Part shown: positions 17,369-25,650 of the stretch, piece by piece | Position numbering within the stretch: the stretch's first letter is position 1 | How the letters are laid out: each line of letters begins with the position of its first letter | DNA from: Chara braunii | Lineage: Eukaryota; Streptophyta; Charophyceae; Charales; Characeae | Reading direction: 5' to 3' | NCBI GenBank assembly: GCA_003427395.1 | Contig: BFEA01000513.1 | Span: 263,600 to 289,249 of the forward strand | DNA: 25,650 nucleotides | Made by a program: the position numbers and the translations under genes | The notes under the pieces: generated by a model | What the model saw: the letters and a program-made list of their open reading frames with translations, nothing else | Databases searched by the model: none | Told to the model about the DNA's origin: nothing

Positions 17369-18469
17369 CTATGTAGCTCTCCATTGTTTCCAGTGGATGT
17401 TAAGCTCACTATCCAGTTCGAAAAATGTTTGGTGTGGATCCTGCCACAGCAGACAGAAGGTTGTTCTTAGCGTATCCCGAACATCAGGGTCCTTCTCCTC
17501 CCTATAGTCTCGAATGAATGTCTTCCACGCATCTTGCGTATGGGACTTGATGTCGTCTTCCAGGACTTGTTGGGCTTGCTGCAGACCAAACTGGTGGTCC
17601 CTTCGTTCGAACGAGCACCTGGCTCTCCATGCCAACATGAGCACTTGCAGTCTCGTGTAAGAGAAGAGATTAGTTGCATAAGGGGACCACTGAGACATCA
17701 TGTGCTGATTTTTACCCAGCAGCAGTAGCCCCAGGTCCCATGGGATATGCTCTCATGTGAGGGATTGGAAGGCTGCATCCCACCACTGCCATAGTTGGGT
17801 GACCATGGGGCAGGCCAATAAATAGTGCTCCAAAGTGGCCCTGGCTGGCGGCGTTGTCCTGCCGCAGTAGACACATATAGGTGATAGCAACCCTTTTTGT
17901 TCCAGGTCGGTTCGAGACACCAGCCAATCGGGAGTTGACAGACACCGGTGGATAATTTGCCATTGCAGGGCTCGCAGATTCGTGGGCATCATCTTGGCAT
18001 ACTTAGCCCAAGGCATGTCAACTATCATCTGTGAATCCAAGGGTGAATCACGTGCCCATCTGGTGGACAGCGTTTGGTCAATCTTCGGGGCAGTCCTTGA
18101 GGCCCTGTACCCTCCTTTGATTGTATAGTCCCATAAGTGCATGGGTTTGGGGCCAGGCCATTCCCATTCAGTTGGGTCAAAAGGGAGTTTAGCTACTGGG
18201 ATTGTAGGTTCGAACACATAGAGTTCGTATTTTGGGTCCCCCACACGTACATGCATCAGCCCCCCCCAATTTTCGGCCCCATAAAGGTTGTCATTTCTTG
18301 TGAGTTTTGAGAATCTGGCTCCTGGGCTTAGAATGTCGTATGCTTGTAGCGTGCATCGACCTTTATCATTACTGCAAACTCTAAATACTGTAAGCGGATG
18401 GGGCAGGTCTGCAAATTTGACAGTCCAGTCATCGTCCCTGATGTCGGGGTCATTTTGAATAGCGAGACG
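17369..18469 (-). pseudogene. LINE E ORF2, zf-RVT and C-terminus
   Basis: One frame, broken by a TGA just below 17756. Order: KFADLPHPLTVFRV, KLPFDPTEWEWPGPKPMHLW, ALQWQIIHRCLSTPDWL, ICVYCGRTTPPARATLEHYL (the CxxC and H parts of the finger), LACPMVTQLWQWW, then TRLQVLMLAWRARCSFERRD and the end IHWKQWRAT at 17369. F carries the same order on the plus strand. Compared with A the finger has CVYCG in place of CQLCQ, and the C-terminal tail differs entirely, so E and F form a separate subfamily. Confidence 0.85.
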
Positions 18470-19081
18470 TCATGCGAGGGGGAGGGTTTCCTTTAGCATA
18501 ACCTTCCTGTCCCCCACATTCTTGACATGCTTAAGCTTGCGTTGCAGCTGTTCAGTTGTTACCCACTCATTTGAACGTGGGTCCCACAAGTCCCTTACTG
18601 TATATATTCCCCTTATCGCCCAGGTGAGCCATGAGGAGTTATTCTTAAGGCTGAAGGGGTTGCCATTCTCGTCTAGGACGTGGGGATTACCGAATAGGGG
18701 TTGCCTCCAAATATCATGACATCTACTCGGGGGCTGTTTTTGCTGCGGCCCTCGCCTTCTCCAAGGCTTAAGCACATATGGCCACAGGGGGTCCAAGAGA
18801 ATATCTGCTCTCACCGCCTGCCTCGGGCCGACCGCCTGGCGTTGTTGTGGGGGAGAGGGCAGAGTCCAGTCCCTGTTGGTCAGCCATTGGAAAGGGTGCA
18901 GCCTGTTGTCTGTCAATGCTTCTGGTGTCAGGGAGGCAATCTGAAGGCAGGCTAGATAGCACCAGGGGACATCGTTGCCCATCATCAGTCTTACCACAAC
19001 TTTAAAGATCAATGCTTCACTTTCTCTCTCAGGGTCCAAGATTCCCCAAGCCTCATTTGGCTCTTGGCTGCGTAAGCACAT
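18470..19081 (-). pseudogene. LINE E ORF2, connector
   Basis: In phase with the zinc-finger segment and separated from it by a TGA (18470-18472), where F has Trp (LSWVQAL). Contains WGILDPERESEALIFKVV (end of the RT thumb region), HPFQWLTNRDW, DPLWPYVLKPWRRRGP, PLFGNPHVLDENGNPFSL and YTVRDLWDPRSNEW. A frameshift near 19060 separates it from the RT. Confidence 0.78.
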
Positions 19082-19913
19082 CCCAACTTACCCTTGATAT
19101 ACAACCCTCTGCTTTGACACTATTTTTCCAGAGGTATGTAGTTAATGCTTTTCTGAGTCTGGCGTATTGTTGCCTCTTAAGTGGCCAGACCGCCAGTTTA
19201 TACCAGATAGTCGTCAAGATTGCATTGTTTATTGCCAAAGCCCTTCCTATTAATGAGGTATGCAACCCCTCCCATTTAGCCAGACGGCCTATTGCGAGGT
19301 TGACTAGCGTATCGCCATGGTCATGTGGGGGACCTCGTGCTGTTAGCCTCACCCCTAATATTCTAATGGCATCTTCCTTATGTGCCCAGGCCACTGGTGG
19401 TTCTTGCGGCGGGGGCTGTCCTTGCGACGAGGCCAATGCTTGCATCGCAATCATGAACAACAGGGGTGCGATAGGGTTGCCCTGCTGCACCGACCTTTGG
19501 AGTTGTATTGGTGGCGACAGATGGTCGTTAAGCATAATATTTGTGGTGGCCGTCCTATGAAAATTTTGTACCCAGTGGCAAAAGACCGGGCCGAAACTCA
19601 TCCTACCCAAGCACATGTCTATAAAGTCCCAATCGACATGATCGTAGGCTTTCTCAAAGTCAATGAACATTATAGCAGCTTGGGCCTTTCGTTGACGAGC
19701 GTACTTGATGGTCTTATTGACCAGTAGCACATTATCCTGAATATTACGATTAGGCATGAAGCCTGACTAGTCGGGGTGGATTAGCACATTCATATAGGGC
19801 AACAATCTTTTAGTCATTGCCTTCGCCACCATCTTGTATGGGACCGGAAGGCGGGGTTATAGGTCTGTAATTTATGATATCCTCCTTGTCACCTTTTTTG
19901 TAGAGGAGTGTGG
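19053..19913 (-). pseudogene. LINE E ORF2, reverse transcriptase lacking the FADD box
   Basis: Fingers read QGVTTLLYKKGDKED and NYRPIT, then a frameshift near 19850, then a TAG at 19768-19770 (A has Gln). After that come SGFMPNRNIQDNVLL, MFIDFEKAYDHVDWDF (motif A intact), SVQQGNPIAPLLF (motif B, Asn for Asp) and IAMQALASSQGQPPP. At this last point, about 19425, some 70 residues containing motif C are missing in frame relative to A. The thumb SLIGRALAINNAILTTIWYK follows. Without the FADD Asp pair this copy cannot polymerise. Confidence 0.85.
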
Positions 19914-20582
19914 TCACTCCTTGTCCGAGCATGCCCCCAAAGGTACCTTCTTTAGGTCATCCTTAAGAAGGTCCCGGAATTGAGTCCAGAATTCCTTTGG
20001 GAATGAGTCGATACCGGAAGTCTTTTCATCCTCCATGTCTCTCAGCGCCTCCCAGACCTCTTGTTGAGTGAGGGGGGCGTCAAGGTCGTTCTTTTGAGAG
20101 TCTGTAAGGCGCGTATGGACTGCTGTCAACAGTTCGTCTCTTGCCTTACGTACGTCTTCAGCAGGCTTGTTTGGTGTTTGGGAGGTGAAAAGGTTCCGGT
20201 AGTATTGGGCAGCATAATCTGTTATGGAGTACGCGTTGTTTGTTGGCTGGGCTGCCCCATCAAGAGGGTGTCGGAGCACGGGGACAGTGTTGGCTCTCGC
20301 TCTGGCTTTTGCTTTGTTGAAAAAGCTCTTTATCATTGTGCCCTCCGTGTGTGCTCGTTTTATCCTGGCTAATATCCTCCATGTCTGTGCTTGTTGTTCA
20401 ATATAGGTTTGGAGGTGGTCTCTGGCTTCCTGCAGTCTGTCAAATGTGGCGCCATGTTGTGGGTCTTTCATAAGTTGCTCGTCCCAGTCTTCGAGATCCT
20501 TCATCAGTTTTTCTAGGAGAGTCTTGCGGTCCCTGGCGCGTTGTATGGAGAACTTTTTGGCCCTTTCTCTCATCTGCGCCAC
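19914..20582 (-). pseudogene. LINE E ORF2, linker and RT entry
   Basis: The open frame starts MAQMRERAKKFSIQRARDRK, is strongly charged and likely coiled-coil (LLEKLMKDLEDWDEQLMKDP), then has THTEGTMIKSFFNKAKARAR-like residues, DYAAQYYRNLFTSQTPNKP and the RT entry EKTSGIDSFPKEFW. It matches the order of A's linker with low identity. A frameshift near 19930 leads into the RT frame. Sequence from 20583 to 20848 is the damaged join to the endonuclease. Confidence 0.75.
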
Positions 20583-20848
20583 ACCTTCATTGAACCATTT
20601 TACTATGTCCCCTGATACTGGTTTCCGGGTTTGTCAGTATTCCCAAAAGGAAGTGATGGTATCCTTGAATTTTGAGAGGGGAAGCAGAGACGTGTTCAGT
20701 TTGAAGAATACAGGTCCCCTCTAGACGTGATTGTGTCAGGATATGCCAAGTGTGATCATGCGATGGTCAAAGGACTTTCACGGGCTGATGGTAGTTATTT
20801 ATGTTGTTGTAACTAGGCCGACCAAGTCCTTTGATACCAGCGTGAGGT

Positions 20849-21765
20849 CTATACGAGAGCTGGCCAGTCGTCGCTCACCTCTAGATGACATGCAAGTGTA
20901 GGCACATTGAGAAGGGTGCAACAGCCTGTACATATCCTCCAGTTCACGGTCCGCCATGAATTGCCTGAGCATACATCCAACCCCACTCCGGTCTGCTGTA
21001 AATCCCCATGATCCTGTGAGTGGGAGGAGGACCTGCGATCCATAATTGGGTCGAGCGTGGTGTTAAAGTCCCCTACTAAGATGTGCGGGGCGTCGACTGG
21101 CAGGCGGTTTTGAAGAGAAGCCCAGAATTCTAGCCTACTGGCAGGATCATTCGGTGCATAAAAATTGGTTAGGTAAAATTCTTCTTCTTCGAAGATCGCT
21201 TTAAGGCAGACCCACCTCCCGTGTTGTTCATCTCTGTCCATGCTGACCGGCTTCAGTTTTGAGGACGGGGGAAGCCAGATCGCCACCCCTGCAGATGCCC
21301 TGTTTCTGGCTGGTGCCGAGTAGGATACATATGGCCATATGGATTTCTCTTTTACGTTGTGTGACGGGGTGTCTTGCAGGTGCGTTTCTTGTATACAAAT
21401 TGCATCCGACCATGACCCCGTTAAAGGTGCGTTTCTTGTATACAAATTGCATCCGACCATGACCCCGTTGCCGGGGGTTTGATCATATTGAAAATCGCGT
21501 CCTTTCTTTCTATAAGAGAGCGAATATCTATGTCTGTCTGGGCCACAGCTTGATTGCCCATTGGGGTGGCCTCTTGACTCTAGGAAAGACCTGGGGGGGG
21601 GGTCGAATATTGGGGGGCCCGATGGTTGGGGGGGCAGCGGAGGGGGAGCGGTTCGGGGATGCCCAGGTGAACGGTCGACCGCGGATTGGTGGGCCCCATT
21701 AATGAGCAGACTGCTGCTGCTTGCCGCCACGCTTGTCGGTAAGTGCGGGACCATTGTTTTGTCAT
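20849..21765 (-). pseudogene. LINE E ORF2 start: AP-type endonuclease (EEP)
   Basis: The likely start is ATG 21765 (MTKQWSRTYRQAWRQAA), 26 bases after the ORF1 stop. Endonuclease motifs lie in shifted frames: AQTDIDIRSLI, SDAICIQETHLQDTP (catalytic Glu), AGVAIWLPPSSKLKPV, NFYAPNDPASR, HILVGDFNTTLDPIMD and SSRIDLTLVSKDL. The NVNG catalytic Asn motif after DIRSL is not recognisable, suggesting a small deletion. A 47-bp tandem duplication at 21378-21469 disrupts the frame, and another frameshift occurs near 20990. Confidence 0.8.
21378..21469. repeat. 47-bp tandem duplication in LINE E endonuclease
   Basis: 21378-21422 and 21425-21469 are identical over 45 bases at a period of 47. Since 47 is not a multiple of three, the duplication shifts the frame between the N-terminal endonuclease residues and the CIQETHL motif. 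No other LINE in the window has it. Confidence 0.95.
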
Positions 21766-21791
21766 TACTAGGCAGTTTCTAGGCCGGATCG

Positions 21792-23122
21792 TCAAGGCAC
21801 GATCTTGACGGGGAGCACCGACTGTGGGTCATCCCGCTGGTTGTGTCCTTCAAGGATGTTATCTTCCAAGAAGGCATGCATGAAGATCAAGACTCTACTC
21901 GCTATCCAGGCATAGTTAGTCACAAATCTAATTGTGGGGAGGTCCATCAGTTGCTGGTGGTTCAACCACCTGAAGTTCGAGCCTGTTTTGTCGGTCCCAC
22001 TTTTGGGATCCAGCAAGAGCAGGACTGGAATTATGCCCTTTGGAAATGTGTGTGTCTGAGGAAGGACCACCCCCAATGCCTGTGATATGTTGGTCTCCCT
22101 AACCCAATATTTCAGACGCTTTAGGATCACAGTCGTTGATGGGTTACCCCTCCAACCTTCAATCGTTAGGTTCGTCCCTGTTGGAGCGGTCTTTGGTTGT
22201 TGGGCCTGGCGGATGGTGTCCACCAGTGGACCAAGGCGTAGCAGCCACTGGCCTCCTGCCCTCTCCCTTCTCATGGGGAAGATAGCTACCCCCGGGGGCA
22301 TCACCATCGGGGAGTTGTCATCCTCTTGTAGCCGCACCACTTCCCGCATCTTTTTCAGTGGAGCCTCCAATTGACGGTCCTTATCTGAGTGTAACAGATT
22401 ATCATCCTTGTCATCTTGGACTACTTCAGTCAACTGGCTTTGGGCCCCTGAGGGGCCACCTGAAGGTGGGCCTGGTTGTCTTTCCAACAACCTGACCGAA
22501 TTCCCTGGCGGTGTGCCCTTCCGGGATCCTCCCCAACGCCCATCGATCCCGTCTCCGCTGGTGCGGGCGGACTGAGGCTCGGACTGAGGTGTGGAGTGGT
22601 GGGCATGGGATGTTGGATGGGCCACAACCAGATCCATTGTGGGTTGTTGATGGCCGGCGTCCCCAGGTTGTTCCTGGACGGTGTGCAGCGTGGTGCAGAG
22701 TTCATGTACCAATATTTTGGGCCAGGCAAGGCCCTCGCGGAGGAATGCCTCCCCCAGGAGTAGTCAGGTGTTGTCGTCTGATTTCTCTCCAAATCGGGCC
22801 TTGGTGTAGTTGTTGATTTTGCCTAGGAAATCATTGACCACCAGCACGATTGCGGCTCCCACATCCATCCAGTCTATTGCTCAGACTGTCTTGTACTTGT
22901 CGAACGTAGCCAGGACCTTGGGGCTGTACATCAGGACATTCTTGGCCTCTCCCCAATATCTGTTGTTTAGGTTGTCACCCGGGTTGTCTTCTGACATGGA
23001 AAAGATCTTCGTGAGGGTCCATTCTGTGAGAAATGTGAGTTTTTGTTGGACCTCCTCGTTAGCCGCCAGGGGCGGCGGGTCAGCCTCTTCCGGTGGTGTC
23101 AACTGTGCAGGAACCGGCTCCA
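21792..23122 (-). pseudogene. LINE E ORF1 (5'-truncated)
   Basis: A single frame with TGA codons at about 22881 and 22759. It begins at the element boundary (EPVPAQLTPPEEADPPPLAA), then NRYWGEAKNVLMYSPKVL, VNDFLGKINNYTKARFGEK, LAWPKILVHELCTTLHTV, a Pro/Gln-rich middle, PPGVAIFPMRRERAGGQWLL, LGPLVDTIRQA and FMHAFLEDNILEGHNQRDD. Weak but ordered similarity to ORF1 of A and C (YWDEAYVQLF; KIWNIMHTKF; WELGLSPAE; NILNKG) shows it is the same protein family. The first in-frame ATG is internal (about 22997), supporting truncation. Confidence 0.72.
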
Positions 23123-23136
23123 CCCACTGGCTCAAT
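23123..23136. repeat. target-site duplication of LINE E, right copy
   Basis: Identical to 16286-16299. It encodes part of HWLN in F, and F's reading frame continues through it without a break. Confidence 0.85.
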
Positions 23137-23748
23137 GGGACAAAGAGAGGGGGGGGTACAGTAGAGGACTTATGGGACCACAAACAAATAACATGGCACT
23201 CGATACAACACATGAAAAACAAACTCAAATGCATAAAAAAATTGGATGAGAAGCTAGACCAGATCCAAACAGTTGTCCCACTAAGCTGGGTGCAGGCACT
23301 TAGAACGGGCCTGGATCTTAGGTGCGATGATTGGGTGATCAATACTGACTCCCTTCCCCTTGCCACAGTAGCCTATAGGGTTCTTCACACTGAGAATCTC
23401 ATCGCAACACTAGAAGCCTATGAACTGCTTCTACCGGGAGAGAGGTGCACGGAGCTTAAACGCAAGGAAGACAGGGACTGCGCTATAGCCCATGAAACAC
23501 TAATGAGAATCAGAGCATTCAGAAGCAAAGATGAAGGGTGGTGGGTCTATGCGCCAACCATCCCGATCCACGCCCTCCCGTTTGACCCAGCAGAATGGGA
23601 ATGGGATAACCTCAAACACACCAAAATATGGCAGTATACAGTAAAGGAGGGGTACAGATACCACCATCCTCGCTTCCCATCCACAAAAGTGATCACCCAC
23701 CGTCGGGCGAGAGATTCACCACTACAGGAGGATGACTTTTTCCAATTC
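23137..23748 (+). pseudogene. LINE F ORF2 connector, part 2
   Basis: Open plus frame, in phase with part 1 at 16096-16299: GTVEDLWDHKQITWHSIQHM, VVPLSWVQALRTGLDLRCDD, TLEAYELLLPGERCTELKRK, PTIPIHALPFDPAEWEWDNL, KIWQYTVKEGYRYHH and RRARDSPLQEDDFFQF. LINE E matches throughout with about 45 percent identity by eye, and F has Trp where E has a TGA. It ends at the T-rich tract of insertion H. Confidence 0.82.
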
Positions 23749-23816
23749 TTCTTTTTTTTTTTTCTTTTTTTTTTTTAAATGAGACGATGCTCCAATCTAT
23801 TCGTGGGGGCAACACG

Positions 23817-23835
23817 GCTGGGAACCGGGCCGAGC
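23817..23835 (-). other. LINE 3'-end hairpin in H
   Basis: gctggg/ccgagc with loop aaccggg: five of six pairs. It is 41 bases from the T tract instead of about 95, so part of the module is deleted. Confidence 0.5.
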
Positions 23836-24036
23836 GTCCCTTATCAGAATACAAGAATGAGCTACCGGGGCCATTACCCGGCTTCGGCTAAAACAATTGA
23901 AGAAAAGGAAAACTCAGAAACATTCAGAAATTGTGTGTCAACAAGCCTCCCAACCACGAATCAGATAGGTGAAACCTATTCAATCCACCTTCGACCACCG
24001 CCAGCGTGGGCGTTTTCAGCACGAACCGAAGCTCTT

Positions 24037-24240
24037 CCAGGCCTCATGCTCCCATCAGGCTGGGTTACAGAGTTGCACCACCTTGCTCCAGCACCGGCCA
24101 GCATTGCTTCAGTGACGACCCCCGATGACCACTGAGACTGCCCCCTCAAACAGCCCCCCAGATCTCTCTACCAGGCCTCACGCCCCCACTAAGCTAGGTC
24201 ACAGAGTTGCGCCACCTGGCTCCGGCTCCGGCCATCGTTG
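24037..24240. repeat. imperfect 134-bp tandem duplication
   Basis: ccaggcctca(t/c)gc(t/c)ccc recurs at 24037 and 24171. It is followed in both copies by a run of matching sequence including acagagttgc(a/g)ccacct and ggctcc or gctcc near ccggcca. Identity is roughly 75-80 percent over about 70 bases. Confidence 0.65.
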
Positions 24241-24944
24241 CTCCAGCATCGGTCTTCAAGGGCCACCGAATTTTCGACCAGCCTACGCAGAATCAAAGAT
24301 GACATGCCAGATATCACCTATTCCCACAACCTCCTCGAGAGGCGAACGAAATTACTGGACTGGAAGATTAGAAATCTTCAAAAGAACATCACCCCTCCCT
24401 CCCCCTACCCCCTCAGCCCTACACTGCCCCCGCCGAGGCGAGCGTCCCGCTCTCCCTCGGCCCCAATATAGGACCAACCCCCTCCACCCCTGTCCCCAAG
24501 GACACGCAGTTCCCTCCTAAAACATGCCCTCGCCGCCCCTTGCCCGTTTCTGCCTATACTGAGGAGGATGTTGACCCCTCCCACCACCCCAGCCCCAGAA
24601 ACAGGACAAACCCCCAACTCCGCTTCTACTCTCTTCGAGACATTCACCCCCCTCCTTGTGAATCCCCTGCAGGATTGCGCTCCCTATCCACCCCACTCTC
24701 CCACTTCTGCCCTTCTAAAATAATCGATCCAGCCTAGGAATAAACTCGGAATTTTCTAAAAAGGACCCGTTGAAAAGGGCGCAGGGCAGCATAAAGATTA
24801 TACAATTATTCCCCTTCCCCTTGCGCCCAATGAACAGATGACTACTTCCACCAATTTTGATAGCAGAAAGTAATTATCAGAAAAACTATCAGGATTTAAG
24901 CTATGATAGTGAAATTAAAAAAAAACTCAGGATTTAATGGGGCC

Positions 24945-25600
24945 CGTACACACTCATCTAACCTCCACTGTGCACAGGGCGCTACAATCGCAGATCCTGC
25001 ACAGGTGTCTTCCCACTCCGGACTGGCTAACTAGCCAAACAAACCTGGGAATCCAAGGACAACTCTCCCCAATTTGTGCATACTGCGGCCACTCATCTCC
25101 CAAACGCAGAGCCACCTTGGAACATTGTCTATTAGAGTACCCAATGACCCTGCAGATCTGGCGATGGTGGGCCGCAGCTTGGACACACCTAACAGGCCAG
25201 CCCCTCCCCTGGAACATCAGACTCCTGCTATCGGGCTTCAAAGGAGAGCTGCCTAAAGAATGGGGACCATACCCACACAACCTGTTTAAGCACACTAGAT
25301 TGACCGTATTAATGACCATATGGCGGGCCCGATGCTCTTTTGAGCATAAGGAATGCAACTTTGGCTTCCACCAGGCACAACAGACAATCACTGACTCACT
25401 GAGAGCCTGCATGTCTCAAGCCTGGCAACAACTAAAGAGTGACATGTGACAAATTAATCAGCCCCAACAGAGGCAAGATGCTATGTAAATCTTCAGGGAG
25501 ATTTGGGTGGACCCAAAGCAGGCAGCATGCAAGCTCACAGATGTCGGGGATATTATCTTGAAAGACTGGCGGCAAAACGAACGTCACTGGAAATGGAGAC
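24945..25600 (+). pseudogene. LINE F ORF2, zf-RVT and C-terminus
   Basis: The plus frame reads HRALQSQILHRCLPTPDWL, LSPICAYCGHSSPKRRATLE, HCLLEYPMTLQIWRWW (finger: CxxC, then H and replaced C), WNIRLLLSGFKGELPKEWGP, TRLTVLMTIWRARCSFEHKE and a TGA at 25447-25449. Homology to E continues beyond that stop through another stop to RQNERHWKWR, near 25590. In the finger the final Cys seen in E (LLACP) is Tyr here (LLEYP), so metal binding would be impaired. The apparent ATG at 24937 lies in H-derived or joined sequence and is not a real start. Confidence 0.82.
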
Positions 25601-25650
25601 CCCAGTCCTGCTTCCCAGTCCCGCTGCCAGGCAATCCCACTGGAGTTATA

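Larger units (their letters stand above)
16303..23122 (-). mobile_element. LINE E, 6.8 kb, inserted in LINE F
   Basis: A minus-strand LINE of a second subfamily: ORF1 (23122-21792), a 26-base spacer, ORF2 from ATG 21765 to 17369, a 1066-base 3' UTR and an A32 tail (16303-16334). It is bounded by a 14-bp duplication and interrupts the plus-strand LINE F in frame. The 5' end lies within ORF1 (no upstream ATG), a slight 5' truncation. The long pure poly(A) and near-perfect duplication suggest one of the younger insertions here. Even so, ORF2 has frameshifts, several stops, a deletion of the RT active site and a 47-bp duplication in the endonuclease. Confidence 0.9.
23749..24944 (-). mobile_element. 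insertion H: LINE 3' end with poly(A), minus strand, in LINE F
   Basis: The T-rich tract 23749-23776 (a poly(A) tail on the minus strand, with two interruptions) is followed by a shortened LINE 3' module with hairpin (23817-23835). The remaining 1.1 kb separates two parts of F's zinc-finger region. It is Pro/Ser-rich and C-rich on the plus strand (for example 24390-24700) and includes a local tandem repeat at 24037. Plus-strand residues LLERRTKLLDWKIRNLQKN (about 24330-24390) look helical but have no paralogue here. The right boundary is uncertain: gatgactacttccaccaatt at 24837 resembles the left flank gatgactttttccaattc and could be a decayed target-site duplication. Confidence 0.55.

Noticed and set aside
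6086-18472. Alternative genetic code with TGA read as Trp
   Set aside because: TAG stops, frameshifts and deletions are just as common in these copies and TGG is used for Trp throughout, so pseudogene decay is sufficient.

Overview
This window comes from a large, repeat-rich eukaryotic genome. No host gene, rRNA gene, CRISPR array or bacterial feature is visible. Almost all recognisable coding sequence belongs to decayed non-LTR retrotransposons (LINEs). These have an ORF1, a short spacer of 26-34 bases, and a long ORF2 of about 1500 codons encoding an AP-type endonuclease (EEP), a reverse transcriptase (RT, FADD box) and a C-terminal Cys/His zinc finger of the zf-RVT type. They end in poly(A). 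This architecture resembles the L1/Tx1-like elements of plants, green algae and some animals. The species cannot be named from the sequence; a streptophyte alga is one weak guess.

Layout, left to right. (1) 208-1589: a 1.34-kb retroposon on the minus strand with a tRNA-like head and a poly(A) tail. It carries a 271-bp dimeric tandem repeat and is bounded by a perfect 19-bp target-site duplication. (2) 1867-2612: 3' ends of LINEs, all on the minus strand. (3) 2613-8577: LINE A (minus), nearly complete but broken by stops and frameshifts, inserted into the tail of LINE B. B's missing C-terminus reappears at 2514-2612 and its front half lies at 8578-9597. (4) 9597-10310: a plus-strand gag-like ORF1 fragment (D) with a zinc knuckle. 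(5) 10320-14515: LINE C (minus), lacking its 3' end. (6) 14777-15110: a 334-bp foldback. (7) 15281-16095: degenerate repeats and a plus-strand retroposon tail related to the one at 208-1589. (8) 16303-23122: LINE E (minus), inserted into a plus-strand LINE F with a 14-bp target-site duplication. F's reading frame resumes exactly across E. (9) 23749 to about 24945: another minus-strand insertion (H) in F. F's zinc finger then follows to about 25600.

A, B, E, H and the 3'-end fragment G share a 3'-terminal module with a short hairpin whose stem varies by compensating changes. This is the best candidate for an RT recognition signal. None of the copies looks able to move now: each carries stops and frameshifts, E has lost its FADD box, and C has Asn at the first catalytic Asp of the RT.
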